Shown piece by piece: positions 19,084-28,613 of a DNA stretch of 64,000 bases. The DNA comes from an uncultured Polaribacter sp. (GTDB lineage Bacteria; Bacteroidota; Bacteroidia; Flavobacteriales; Flavobacteriaceae). Within the stretch, counting starts at the first letter, position 1; each line of letters begins with the position of its first letter. The position numbers were made by a program, and so were the translations under genes. The DNA lies in the NCBI GenBank assembly GCA_947497755.1, contig CANMHT010000002.1:248001-312000 (forward strand), given 5' to 3'. Under the pieces are notes generated by a model. It worked only from the letters and a program-made list of their open reading frames with translations, made no database searches and was not told the origin of the DNA.

Positions 19084-19108
19084 CAAAGACCCTATTTTTT
19101 GGTCTTTG
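19084..19108 (+). promoter_or_regulatory. 5' leader hairpin of the act-cox operon
   Basis: CAAAGACC and GGTCTTTG form an 8-bp stem around a T-rich 9-nt loop, placed close to the predicted transcript start. There is no T run after it, so it is more likely an mRNA-stabilising or regulatory hairpin than a terminator. Confidence 0.5.
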
Positions 19109-19155
19109 TGTAAAGAAAAAGCGCCAAACTAGATAGAAAATTTATATTTTATAGT

Positions 19156-20442
19156 ATGAAAAGTGTGGATAAACACAGACAATTAACCAGATTACTACTA
19201 AAAAGTTTTACTTTCCTTTTAATTTTTTCAATGAGTTTTTCAATTCAGGCACAAGATGCTGTGGATGCTGATAGACACAAGGAAGGTAGAAAATTGTTTA
19301 AATCTTTATGTTCTTCGTGTCATAAACTAGATAAGAAGTTTATTGGGCCTGCCTTAGGTAAGGTAGAAGAAAGAAGAGAAGCAGACTGGTTGAAAGCTTG
19401 GATTAAGGATAATGCGGCATTAAGAGCATCTGGTGATGCAGATGCGATTGCAGTTTTTGATGAGTACAATGGGTCGCCAATGACGCCATTCCCTGCGTTA
19501 ACAGACAAGAATATCGAAGATATCTTGTATTATACTACGGTTGGGGAGATAAAGAAGGCTGCTGAGGTGACAACAGAGGGGTCGACTGGTAATCCAAAAG
19601 AAGCATCTCCTTGGTTAACAAGAATCTTAATTGGTATTATTATCGTTGGGATTTTAATTATCTCTAGTTTATTAAAGGTGATTAGCGAGTTAAAAGGAGC
19701 TCCAAAAACTCCAGGTTTAGCTGGTAATGTTCAAGAGTTATGGGTTGGTTTTAAGAAAAATACATTTTTACATGTATTGTTAACCATCTTCTTGGCATTA
19801 ACTACTGCTTATGTGTTGTTTGGAATGTTGTTTAAAGTTGGTGTTGATGAAGGGTATCAGCCAATTCAGCCAATTGCTTTTTCGCATACTATTCACGCTG
19901 GTGATAATAAGATTGATTGTCAATACTGTCACTCTTCGGCTAAGCATAGTAAAACATCGGGGATTCCATCTGTAAATGTTTGTATGAACTGTCATAAGAA
20001 TATTTCAGAGGTTGCTGATGATACAAAGATTGCTTCTATGAATATGGGGAAAGCAGAATTGGATAAAGAAATTCAAAAGTTATATACTGCGGCTGGATGG
20101 GATCCAGATAATTTAACCTATACTGGTAAAACTCAACCTATCAAATGGGTTAGAGTACATAATTTACCAGATTTCGCATATTTTAACCACTCTCAACACG
20201 TAACAGTTGGAGGATTAAAATGTCAGACATGTCATGGTCCTGTAGAAACTATGGATGAAGTGTATCAATTCTCATCATTAACAATGGGATGGTGTATTGA
20301 TTGTCATAAAGAGACTAAAGTAGATTTAAAAGGTAATCCTTATTACACTAAAATCCACGAGGAGTTATCTAAGAAGTATGGAGTTGAGCAAGTTACAGTT
20401 GCGCAGCTAGGAGGTAAGGAATGTGGTAAATGTCACTATTAA
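19156..20442 (+). CDS. actA: Alternative complex III subunit ActA (multihaem cytochrome c)
   Basis: A 428-residue protein with six CXXCH haem-binding motifs: one in an N-terminal monohaem domain (Cys52-His56, CSSCH) and five in the C-terminal part (near 255 CQYCH, 276 CMNCH, 356 CQTCH, 380 CIDCH, 423 CGKCH). A signal peptide (about 12-32) leads the N-terminal domain; membrane segments at about 155-178 and 198-225 separate the two haem regions. It receives electrons from quinol oxidation in alternative complex III and passes them towards the oxidase. It heads the operon actABCDEF-coxBA. Confidence 0.95.
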   Translation: MKSVDKHRQLTRLLLKSFTFLLIFSMSFSIQAQDAVDADRHKEGRKLFKSLCSSCHKLDKKFIGPALGKVEERREADWLKAWIKDNAALRASGDADAIAVFDEYNGSPMTPFPALTDKNIEDILYYTTVGEIKKAAEVTTEGSTGNPKEASPWLTRILIGIIIVGILIISSLLKVISELKGAPKTPGLAGNVQELWVGFKKNTFLHVLLTIFLALTTAYVLFGMLFKVGVDEGYQPIQPIAFSHTIHAGDNKIDCQYCHSSAKHSKTSGIPSVNVCMNCHKNISEVADDTKIASMNMGKAELDKEIQKLYTAAGWDPDNLTYTGKTQPIKWVRVHNLPDFAYFNHSQHVTVGGLKCQTCHGPVETMDEVYQFSSLTMGWCIDCHKETKVDLKGNPYYTKIHEELSKKYGVEQVTVAQLGGKECGKCHY

Positions 20443-20470
20443 TAATTAGAAAGTAAAAACACTTATATAA

Positions 20471-23400
20471 ATGGCTTCAAACAAAAAATACTGGCAAAGT
20501 GTTGAAGAACTTAAAGGAAGTTCTATTGTTGAAACGCTAAGTAAAAATGAATTTGTAGAAGAATTACCTACAGATGAGTTTTTAGGAGATAAAGAAACTT
20601 TAGAAGCGTCATCTACATCAAGAAGAGATTTCTTAAAATATGTTGGTTTTACAACTGCAGCTGCATCTTTAGCTGCTTGTGAAGGACCAGTAAGAAAATC
20701 AATTCCTTACGTAGTAAAACCAGATGATATTACTGTTGGTGTTGCAGATTGGTATGCAACAACAATTGCAGATGGTTATGATTTTGCAAATATTTTAGTT
20801 AAAACAAGAGAAGGTCGTCCTATTTTAGTGATGCCAAATAATGATGCTAACGGAGCAACAAATGCTCGTGTGCAAGCATCTGTTTTATCTTTATATGATA
20901 ATCAACTAAGATTAAAAGAGCCTCAAAATAGAGAGTCTTTCTTAACTTGGGATGATGCAGATAAGCAAATTACTACAAAATTAAATGCGTTAAAGACTGT
21001 AAATGAATCAGTTGTTTTATTAACAGGTTCTTTAGCAAGTCCTTCTACTGAGAAAATTATAGCTGAGTTTATTGCTGCTTATCCTAATGTAAAGCATGTA
21101 GTGTATGATGCGGTTTCAGAATCAGGAGCTTTAGATGCATTTGAAGCAATGTATGGAACTCGTTCGTTACCAACGTATCATTTTGATAAGGCAGAAGTAA
21201 TTGTTTCTGTTGGTGCAGATTTCTTAGGAGATTGGCAAGGTGGTTACGAAAAGAGTTATTCAGAAACTAGAAGAGCTGAGACAGGAAAAATGTCTCGTCA
21301 TATTCAGATTGAATCTAACATGACTTTATCTGGAGCGAATTCAGATAAAAGAGTTGTGGTAAAGCCTTCTGAGCAAGTTTTTGCTTTAATTAATTTATAC
21401 AATGCTGTAACAGGAGCAAATCTTCCATCAAAAGCAACTCCAGCTGATGCTGCGGTTAAAGCTGCTGCAAAAGAGTTAAAAAATGCAGGGTCTAAAGCAG
21501 TTGTTGTTACAGGGTTAAATGATAAAAACGCACAATTGATTGCAATGGCTATCAACAACGCTTTAAGTAGTGAGGTGATGGATGTTGTTGCAACAAATAA
21601 TATAAGACAAGGTAATGATGCTGAGGTTGCTCAGTTAGTGGCAGATATTAAATCTGGTACTGTAAAAGGATTAATTACTTACAATGTAAATCCAATCTAT
21701 TCTTTAGCTGCTGCAAATGACATTGCAGGGAAAATTAAAGGATTAAAATTATCAGTTGCTTTATCAGAGCAAAATGATGAAACTGCTAGTGCAGTAGAAT
21801 TTGCATTGCCAGCTTCTCATTATTTAGAGTCTTGGGGAGATGTGTCTTTAACTGCTGGTGTACATAGTTTAGTACAACCAACAATTCAACCATTATTTAA
21901 TTCACGTCAATTACAAGATGTATTATTAAAATGGTCTGGAAATAGTACTTCTTATTATGATTATTTAAAAGCTTACTGGGCTTCTAATGTATTAGGTGGT
22001 CAATCGTGGAATCAAGCATTACATGATGGAACTTTTAAAGCTACTGTGTCAAATGCAGTAAGTGCAAATACAGTAGATATTACAGCTGCTGCAAGTGCTT
22101 TAAGAAGTGCAACAAAGTCTTCTAATATGGAGTTAAACTTGTATACATCAACTGCTTTAGGAGATGGTAAACAAGCAAATAACCCATGGTTACAAGAATT
22201 ACCTGATCCATTAACAAGAGCTACTTGGGACAACTACATCACAATGTCTATGGCAGATGCAAGAGAATTAGGATTCTCTAACCCTGTAAAAGATAATGGA
22301 GCTATTGATGGACAGTATGCTAACGTAACTGTAAATGGAGTTACTGTAGAGAATATTCCAGTAATGATCCAGCCAGGGCAAGCTAAAGGTTCTATTGGGT
22401 TGGCATTAGGATACGGAAGACAACAAAATTTAAAAGATGCAATGATTGTAGGGGTAAATGCTTATCCTTTATATATCAATGCAAACCATATACAAACTGG
22501 AGTAACTATTGAGAAAACAAGTGGAACACATAAGTTTGCTTGTACTCAGGTACAAAAAACAATTGCAGGTAGACATGATATCTTAAAGCAAGCAACTTTA
22601 GCACAAGTTACCAGTTCTGCAGATCCAAAGAAAACTTGGAACAAACCAGCTAAAGTTTCTTTAAATCATAAAGAAGTAGAAGCAAGTTCTGTTGATTTAT
22701 GGGATAAACATGATAGAAGTGTAGGACATCACTTTAATTTATCAATTGATTTAACATCTTGTACTGGATGTGGAGCCTGTGTAATTGCATGTCATGCAGA
22801 AAACAATGTTCCTGTTGTTGGTAAAGATGAAATGAGAGTTGGTAGAGATATGCACTGGTTGCGTATTGATAGATATTATTCATCAGAAACTACAGATGTA
22901 GGAGCTGCAGAAAACAAAATGTCTATTGAAGAGTTCTCTAAGAAGTATCCTAATATTGCAGAGAAGGACTTAGAAAGAGCTTATGCTGAGAAAGTATTAG
23001 AATTAAGTGGAGGAGATTTATTCGCTACTTTAGAGAAAGAATCTGAAAACCCAACGGTAGCTTTCCAACCAATGATGTGTCAGCACTGTAACCATGCACC
23101 TTGTGAAACTGTTTGTCCAGTTGCTGCAACTTCTCATGGTCGTCAAGGGCAAAACCAAATGGCATACAACCGTTGTGTAGGTACAAGATATTGTGCAAAC
23201 AACTGTCCATATAGAGTTCGTCGTTTTAACTGGTTTAACTACAGTAATAACAATGAGTTCGACTTTAATATGAACGATGAGTACGGTAAGATGGTATTAA
23301 ACCCAGATGTTGTTGTGCGTTCTAGAGGAGTTATGGAAAAATGTTCTATGTGTATCCAAATGACTCAAGCTACTATCTTAAAAGCAAAAAGAGAAGGTAG

Positions 23401-23602
23401 AAAAGTTCAGAAAGATGAATTTGCTACAGCATGTTCTCAAGCTTGTTCAACTGGAGCAATGGTATTTGGAGATGTAAACAATACAGAGGATACAGTATCT
23501 CATTTAGCAGAAGATAAAAGAGCTTTTCACGTATTAGATTATATAGGAACAAAACCTAATGTAGTTTATCAAGTAAAAGTTAACAATACAAACGAAGCGT
23601 AA
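20471..23602 (+). CDS. actB: Alternative complex III subunit ActB (molybdopterin-like/iron-sulfur fusion)
   Basis: A 1043-residue fusion. A twin-arginine-like signal (SRRDFLKYVGFTTAAASLAAC) lies near residues 48-70, not at the extreme N-terminus as in simple Tat substrates; this is usual for ActB. The next roughly 650 residues resemble a molybdopterin oxidoreductase that in this family has lost its cofactor. The C-terminal ferredoxin-like domain holds four cysteine clusters: CTGCGACVIAC near 764, CQHCNHAPCETVCP near 870, CVGTRYCANNCP near 903, and CSMC plus CSQAC near 957-985. These bind iron-sulfur clusters that carry electrons. Confidence 0.95.
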   Translation: MASNKKYWQSVEELKGSSIVETLSKNEFVEELPTDEFLGDKETLEASSTSRRDFLKYVGFTTAAASLAACEGPVRKSIPYVVKPDDITVGVADWYATTIADGYDFANILVKTREGRPILVMPNNDANGATNARVQASVLSLYDNQLRLKEPQNRESFLTWDDADKQITTKLNALKTVNESVVLLTGSLASPSTEKIIAEFIAAYPNVKHVVYDAVSESGALDAFEAMYGTRSLPTYHFDKAEVIVSVGADFLGDWQGGYEKSYSETRRAETGKMSRHIQIESNMTLSGANSDKRVVVKPSEQVFALINLYNAVTGANLPSKATPADAAVKAAAKELKNAGSKAVVVTGLNDKNAQLIAMAINNALSSEVMDVVATNNIRQGNDAEVAQLVADIKSGTVKGLITYNVNPIYSLAAANDIAGKIKGLKLSVALSEQNDETASAVEFALPASHYLESWGDVSLTAGVHSLVQPTIQPLFNSRQLQDVLLKWSGNSTSYYDYLKAYWASNVLGGQSWNQALHDGTFKATVSNAVSANTVDITAAASALRSATKSSNMELNLYTSTALGDGKQANNPWLQELPDPLTRATWDNYITMSMADARELGFSNPVKDNGAIDGQYANVTVNGVTVENIPVMIQPGQAKGSIGLALGYGRQQNLKDAMIVGVNAYPLYINANHIQTGVTIEKTSGTHKFACTQVQKTIAGRHDILKQATLAQVTSSADPKKTWNKPAKVSLNHKEVEASSVDLWDKHDRSVGHHFNLSIDLTSCTGCGACVIACHAENNVPVVGKDEMRVGRDMHWLRIDRYYSSETTDVGAAENKMSIEEFSKKYPNIAEKDLERAYAEKVLELSGGDLFATLEKESENPTVAFQPMMCQHCNHAPCETVCPVAATSHGRQGQNQMAYNRCVGTRYCANNCPYRVRRFNWFNYSNNNEFDFNMNDEYGKMVLNPDVVVRSRGVMEKCSMCIQMTQATILKAKREGRKVQKDEFATACSQACSTGAMVFGDVNNTEDTVSHLAEDKRAFHVLDYIGTKPNVVYQVKVNNTNEA

Positions 23603-23623
23603 TTAAAATTTAAGATATAGAAG

Positions 23624-25018
23624 ATGTCTCATTACGAAGCACCCATAAGGGAACCATTAGTATTAGGTGATAAAAGTTACCACGATATTACTGAAGACAT
23701 AGCTAAGCCAATAGAAGGTAAGGCTAATAAAAATTGGTATATAGCATTTTATATTTCTTTAGCGGCAATGCTATGGGGATTTGGATGTATTTTCTACACA
23801 GTAGGAACAGGAATTGGAGTTTGGGGATTAAACAAGAACATTGGATGGGCTTGGGATATTACAAACTTCGTATGGTGGGTAGGTATTGGTCACGCCGGTA
23901 CACTTATTTCTGCTGTACTATTATTATTCCGTCAAAAATGGAGAATGGCCATTAACCGTTCTGCAGAAGCAATGACCATTTTTGCGGTATTCCAAGCAGG
24001 ATTATTCCCAATCATTCACATGGGACGTCCTTGGAACGGATATTGGGTATTACCAATTCCAAACCAGTTTGGATCATTATGGGTTAACTTTAACTCACCA
24101 TTATTATGGGACGTATTTGCAATTTCTACCTATTTATCTGTATCATTAGTTTTCTGGTGGACAGGTTTATTACCAGATTTTGCAATGATTAGAGATAGAG
24201 CTGTTAAACCTTTCCAAAAGAAGATTTACGCATTGTTATCTTTCGGATGGTCTGGTAGAGCTAAAGACTGGCAACGTTTTGAAGAAGTTTCTTTAGTATT
24301 AGCAGGTTTAGCAACACCATTAGTACTTTCTGTACATACAATTGTATCGATGGACTTCGCAACTTCTATCAATCCAGGATGGCACTCAACAATTTTTCCT
24401 CCTTATTTCGTAGCTGGAGCAATTTTCTCAGGATTTGCAATGGTACAGACTTTATTAGGGATTATGCGTAAAGTAACAAACTTAGAAAATTACATTACTC
24501 GTTTACACGTAGAGTATATGAATATTGTAATTATTTTAACAGGTGGTATTGTAGCAGTGGCTTATGCTTCTGAGTTCTTTATCGCTTGGTATACAGGTTC
24601 TCCTTATGAGAATTATACGTATATGTCTGTTGGAGCAGCAACAGGACCATATGCTTGGGCATTCTGGTCATTAATCATCTTCAACATCTTAATTCCACAA
24701 GCATTATGGTTTAAGAAAGTAAGAAGAAGTTTTATTTGGTCTTTCATTATTTCTATTGCTATTAATATCGGAATGTGGTTTGAGCGTTTTGACATTATCG
24801 CAATTGTATTAAGTAAAGGTCATTTACCATCTACTTGGTGGCGTTTTGAGCCAACATTTGTAGACGTTGGTATCTTTATTGGAACAATCGGATTCTTCTT
24901 TGTATTGTTCTTATTATATGCAAGAACATTCCCAGTAATTGCACAAGCAGAGGTAAAAACAATCTTGAAATCTTCAGGAGAGAATTATAAAAAATTAAGA
25001 GACGGAAATCATGAGTAA
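23624..25018 (+). CDS. actC: Alternative complex III subunit ActC (NrfD-like quinol-binding membrane protein)
   Basis: A 464-residue polytopic protein with about ten membrane helices, matching the NrfD/PsrC-like family. A polar head (IREPLVLGDKSYHDITEDI) precedes the first helix; the conserved central block FQAGLFPIIHMGRPWNGYW contains the quinol-site region. It oxidises menaquinol at the periplasmic side in the alternative complex III model. Its stop overlaps actD by 8 nt, suggesting translational coupling. Confidence 0.95.
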   Translation: MSHYEAPIREPLVLGDKSYHDITEDIAKPIEGKANKNWYIAFYISLAAMLWGFGCIFYTVGTGIGVWGLNKNIGWAWDITNFVWWVGIGHAGTLISAVLLLFRQKWRMAINRSAEAMTIFAVFQAGLFPIIHMGRPWNGYWVLPIPNQFGSLWVNFNSPLLWDVFAISTYLSVSLVFWWTGLLPDFAMIRDRAVKPFQKKIYALLSFGWSGRAKDWQRFEEVSLVLAGLATPLVLSVHTIVSMDFATSINPGWHSTIFPPYFVAGAIFSGFAMVQTLLGIMRKVTNLENYITRLHVEYMNIVIILTGGIVAVAYASEFFIAWYTGSPYENYTYMSVGAATGPYAWAFWSLIIFNILIPQALWFKKVRRSFIWSFIISIAINIGMWFERFDIIAIVLSKGHLPSTWWRFEPTFVDVGIFIGTIGFFFVLFLLYARTFPVIAQAEVKTILKSSGENYKKLRDGNHE

Positions 25019-25535
25019 TAAAGTTATACACGCATTTTATAATGATGATGAAGTTGTTCTTGATGCTGTTAAGAAAGTAAAAGCAGCACATCATCATATC
25101 GAAGAAGTATTTTGTCCTTTTCCAGTTCACGGATTAGACAAAGCAATGGGATTAGCTCCAACGCGTTTAGCAATTACAGCATTTATGTACGGTATTACTG
25201 GTTTAGGTGTTGCAATTTGGATGACTAACTACATGATGATCCAAGATTGGCCTCAAGATATTGGAGGTAAACCAAACTTTTCTTGGTGGTTAAACATGCC
25301 AGCTTTTGTGCCAATTATGTTTGAATTAACAGTATTTTTTGCTGCTCACTTAATGGTAATTACTTTTTATATGAGAAGTAGAATTTGGCCATTTAAAGAA
25401 GCAGAAAACCCAGATCCAAGAACTACAGATGATCATTTTTTAATGGAGATTCCTGTTCATGATAATGAAGAAGAATTGACGACATTATTAAAAGAAACTG
25501 GAGCTGTAGAAATTAACGTAGTAGAAAAGCACTAA
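25011..25535 (+). CDS. actD: Alternative complex III subunit ActD (DUF3341)
   Basis: A 174-residue protein with a soluble N-terminal DUF3341 domain (VIHAFYNDDEVVLDAVKKVK, HIEEVFCPFPVHGLD) and two membrane helices (about 50-70 and 90-118). Length and layout are standard for ActD, which packs between ActB and ActC. It sits in the conserved operon order with an 8-nt overlap upstream and a 10-nt gap downstream. Confidence 0.95.
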   Translation: MSNKVIHAFYNDDEVVLDAVKKVKAAHHHIEEVFCPFPVHGLDKAMGLAPTRLAITAFMYGITGLGVAIWMTNYMMIQDWPQDIGGKPNFSWWLNMPAFVPIMFELTVFFAAHLMVITFYMRSRIWPFKEAENPDPRTTDDHFLMEIPVHDNEEELTTLLKETGAVEINVVEKH

Positions 25536-25545
25536 TAAAGAGACG

Positions 25546-26103
25546 ATGAAGAATTTTACAAAAATAGTTTTCGCTTTAATCGCATTAGTAACAATTGTTT
25601 CATGTGGAGATGTAAAACGTACTCCAAGTGTTCAATATATGCCAGATATGTATGAGGCTGTTCCTTATGAGCCAAATGGAGCTCATGGTTTAAATAACAA
25701 TCCTAATGGATCTAACTTAAAACCAGTAGAAGGAACTGTAGCTAGAGGTCAAGTACCTTACGATTATCCTAATACTAATGAAGGATATACTGCTGCTTTA
25801 AACGATTTAAAAGCACCTTTCGGAGCTACTGAAGAAAATTTAACGAATGGTAAAAAGATGTATGATATTTACTGTGCATCTTGTCATGGTAAATCTGGAG
25901 ATGGAAATGGTTTCTTAGTACAAAGAGATAAATTTAGTGGTATTCCAAACTACAAAGACAGAGCCATTACACAAGGTAGTATTTACCATGTAATTATGTA
26001 TGGTAGAGGAATTATGGGATCTCATGCTTCTCAGTTAACAATTAAAGAGCGTTGGCAAGTAGTTCACTACGTGGAGAAGTTAAGAAACGATTTATTAAAA
26101 TAA
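25546..26103 (+). CDS. actE: Alternative complex III subunit ActE (monohaem cytochrome c lipoprotein)
   Basis: A 185-residue protein with a lipoprotein signal (LIALVTIVSC, lipid Cys20) and a single class I cytochrome c motif CASCH near residue 108. Met ligands are likely in the GRGIMGSHASQL stretch. In this complex ActE carries electrons at the periplasmic face towards the terminal oxidase. Confidence 0.94.
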   Translation: MKNFTKIVFALIALVTIVSCGDVKRTPSVQYMPDMYEAVPYEPNGAHGLNNNPNGSNLKPVEGTVARGQVPYDYPNTNEGYTAALNDLKAPFGATEENLTNGKKMYDIYCASCHGKSGDGNGFLVQRDKFSGIPNYKDRAITQGSIYHVIMYGRGIMGSHASQLTIKERWQVVHYVEKLRNDLLK

Positions 26104-26129
26104 GTTTTTAAAAGATAGAATTAAAAGAT

Positions 26130-27527
26130 ATGTATCAATTCTCAGGTAAATTAAAAACATTCTCAATAGCTTTAATGATTATTGGAGCTTTAGGTGTAGG
26201 GTATAGCTTTTTAACTGCACCCAAAACAATTGAAGATGCAAAAGAAATCATAGCAAATCAACATGATGCTCATGGAGCAGCAGCTGATCATGGTGCTACT
26301 AAAAAAGCAGCACATGCTACTAAAGATGCACATGGTAAAGACGCTAAAGCTGATGCGCATTCAGGTGATGAACATGCAGAACATGTATTACACGCATTAA
26401 AGAACAAACCTTGGGCAGCTTCGTATGTAGCAATTTTCTTCTTCTTAGGAGTTACTTTACTAGTAATGGCATTTTATGCCGCACAAAGAGTTGCACAAGC
26501 AGGTTGGTCAATAGTACTATTTAGAGTAATGGAAGCCATTTCTGCAAATATTGTACCTGCAAGTATTTTAATGTTTGTAATGGTAATGACTTCTTTTGGG
26601 CATTTAAATCATTTATTTACTTGGATGGGAGAAGGAGTTTTTGACCCTCAAAGTCCAAACTATGACGCCATTGTAGATGGTAAAAAATGGTGGTTAAATG
26701 TTCCAGGATGGACCATTAGAAGTATTATTTACTTAATTGGATGGAACGTGTACCGTCACTTTGCAAGAAAATTTTCTATTGCAGAAGATACAGCAAATGA
26801 CAATAACAAAACTTACAAAAAGAACTACCATGCATCAGTTATCTTTTTAGTATTCTTTATGATTACTGAATCTATGATGTCTTGGGATTGGATTATGGGA
26901 TTAGATCCTCACTGGTTCTCTACATTATTTGGATGGTATGTTTTAGCAACTTTATTAGTAAGTGCATTAACAGTTATCGCTTTTGTAACTATTTACTTAA
27001 GATCTAAAGGACATTTACCATTTGTAAATGATAGTCATATTCACGATTTAGCAAAATTCATGTTTGGATTCTCAGTATTCTGGACATACTTATGGTTTGC
27101 TCAATTCATGTTAATTTGGTATGCAGATATGTCAGAAGAGACAGTATACTTTATTGCAAGATTTAACGATTATAAATTACCATTCTTATCTATGGTAGTT
27201 ATGAACTTTGTGTTCCCTATTTTATTATTAATTAACAGTGACTTTAAGAGCAAGCCTTGGTTTGTAGTTATTGGTGGATTGGTAATTTTAGCAGGACACT
27301 ATATTGATGTATTTGTAATGGTTATGCCAGCAACAGTTGGAGATCAATGGTCATTTGGAATTCCAGAATTAGGAGCTTTATTATTCTGTATTGGAATGTT
27401 CATTTTTGTAACATTTAGAGCATTCTCTAAAGCAGCACCATTGGCTAAAGGAAACCCATTCTTACATGAGAGTGAGCATTTCCACTATTACAATATCGAA
27501 CACGAAGGAGAAGAAAATCATCATTAA
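26130..27527 (+). CDS. actF: Alternative complex III subunit ActF (NrfD-like membrane protein)
   Basis: A 465-residue polytopic protein related to ActC, with about ten membrane helices. After the first helix comes a histidine-rich loop (about residues 45-92) with nine His interspersed with Ala, Asp and Lys. The core has the family's conserved SMMSWDWIMGLDPHWFSTLF. It is the second NrfD-like subunit, possibly involved in proton movement. The His-rich loop is a lineage-specific addition of unknown role. Confidence 0.94.
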   Translation: MYQFSGKLKTFSIALMIIGALGVGYSFLTAPKTIEDAKEIIANQHDAHGAAADHGATKKAAHATKDAHGKDAKADAHSGDEHAEHVLHALKNKPWAASYVAIFFFLGVTLLVMAFYAAQRVAQAGWSIVLFRVMEAISANIVPASILMFVMVMTSFGHLNHLFTWMGEGVFDPQSPNYDAIVDGKKWWLNVPGWTIRSIIYLIGWNVYRHFARKFSIAEDTANDNNKTYKKNYHASVIFLVFFMITESMMSWDWIMGLDPHWFSTLFGWYVLATLLVSALTVIAFVTIYLRSKGHLPFVNDSHIHDLAKFMFGFSVFWTYLWFAQFMLIWYADMSEETVYFIARFNDYKLPFLSMVVMNFVFPILLLINSDFKSKPWFVVIGGLVILAGHYIDVFVMVMPATVGDQWSFGIPELGALLFCIGMFIFVTFRAFSKAAPLAKGNPFLHESEHFHYYNIEHEGEENHH

Positions 27528-27553
27528 TAACTAAATAATTAAGACAAAATAAT

Positions 27554-28579
27554 ATGCTAGCTTTATTTTATATTTTTATAGCTGTTGCAATAGGTGTAAG
27601 CTTTTGGCAAATCACTAGAATTTTAAATTTTAGAACAGTAATTGCTACAGACAAAGATAATGACACACAAGGAAAATTATTTCTTTGGTTCTTAGCTTTC
27701 TTATATGCAATGATGATTTACTGCTTAATTGCAATGAACGTTATTATGTTACCAGAATCTGCTTCATTTGAAGGAGAGCACGATGATAACTTATTCAATA
27801 TTACCTTTATCTTAATCGGTATCGTTCAGTTTGTAATGCAGTTCTTATTATTTTACTTCTCATTTAAGTACAGAGGTAAAAAAGGAAACAAAGCATTGTT
27901 TTATGCAGATAGTCATAAATTAGAAGCAATTTGGACAATTACTCCTGCAGTAGTTTTAGTTGTGCTAATTGGTTATGGATTATGGCAATGGAATAACATT
28001 ATGGACTTATCTGATGCAGAAGATCCATTAATTATTGAAGTATATTCTAAACAATTTCAGTGGGAAGCTCGTTATGCTGGAGCAGACAATACTTTAGGTA
28101 GAGGAAATGTAAACTTTATCAAAGGAGCAAATACGATGGGAGTTGATATGTCTGATGTAAATTCTAAAGACGATAAAAAAGTATCTTCAATAGATCCTGT
28201 AATGTATTTACCTAAAGGACGTAAAGTAATCTTTAAATTCCGTTCTCAAGATGTATTACACTCTGCATACATGCCTCACTTTAGAGCACAAATGAATTGT
28301 GTGCCTGGTATGGTAACTGAGTTTGGATTTACTCCAAAGTTTACTACAGAAGAAATGAGACAACAATCAGAAGTTGTTGAAAAAACAGCAGGAATTAATA
28401 AAATTAGAGCTGCTAAAGGAGAGGAACCATATGAGTTTGATTATGTATTATTATGTAACAAGATTTGTGGAGCATCACATTACGGAATGCAAATGAAAAT
28501 TGTTGTTGTAGAACAAGCAGAATTTGACAAATGGTATGGTGAACAACCAACTTTAGGAGAACAATTAGCAGTTAAATAA
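27554..28579 (+). CDS. coxB: Cytochrome c oxidase subunit II
   Basis: A 341-residue subunit with membrane helices near 1-20, 45-68, 85-105 and 130-150, one or two more than in classical CoxB. The periplasmic CuA domain follows. The CuA site is visible as HSAYMPHFRAQMNCVPG (first His) and CNKICGASHYGM (two Cys, His, Met, plus the backbone Glu replaced by Ile as x in C-x3-C). No fused cytochrome c domain follows, so it is an aa3-type rather than caa3-type subunit. It accepts electrons from the Act complex or a carrier. Confidence 0.94.
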   Translation: MLALFYIFIAVAIGVSFWQITRILNFRTVIATDKDNDTQGKLFLWFLAFLYAMMIYCLIAMNVIMLPESASFEGEHDDNLFNITFILIGIVQFVMQFLLFYFSFKYRGKKGNKALFYADSHKLEAIWTITPAVVLVVLIGYGLWQWNNIMDLSDAEDPLIIEVYSKQFQWEARYAGADNTLGRGNVNFIKGANTMGVDMSDVNSKDDKKVSSIDPVMYLPKGRKVIFKFRSQDVLHSAYMPHFRAQMNCVPGMVTEFGFTPKFTTEEMRQQSEVVEKTAGINKIRAAKGEEPYEFDYVLLCNKICGASHYGMQMKIVVVEQAEFDKWYGEQPTLGEQLAVK

Positions 28580-28613
28580 GATATTTTAAATAAGACACAA
28601 TAAAAAATAAGAT

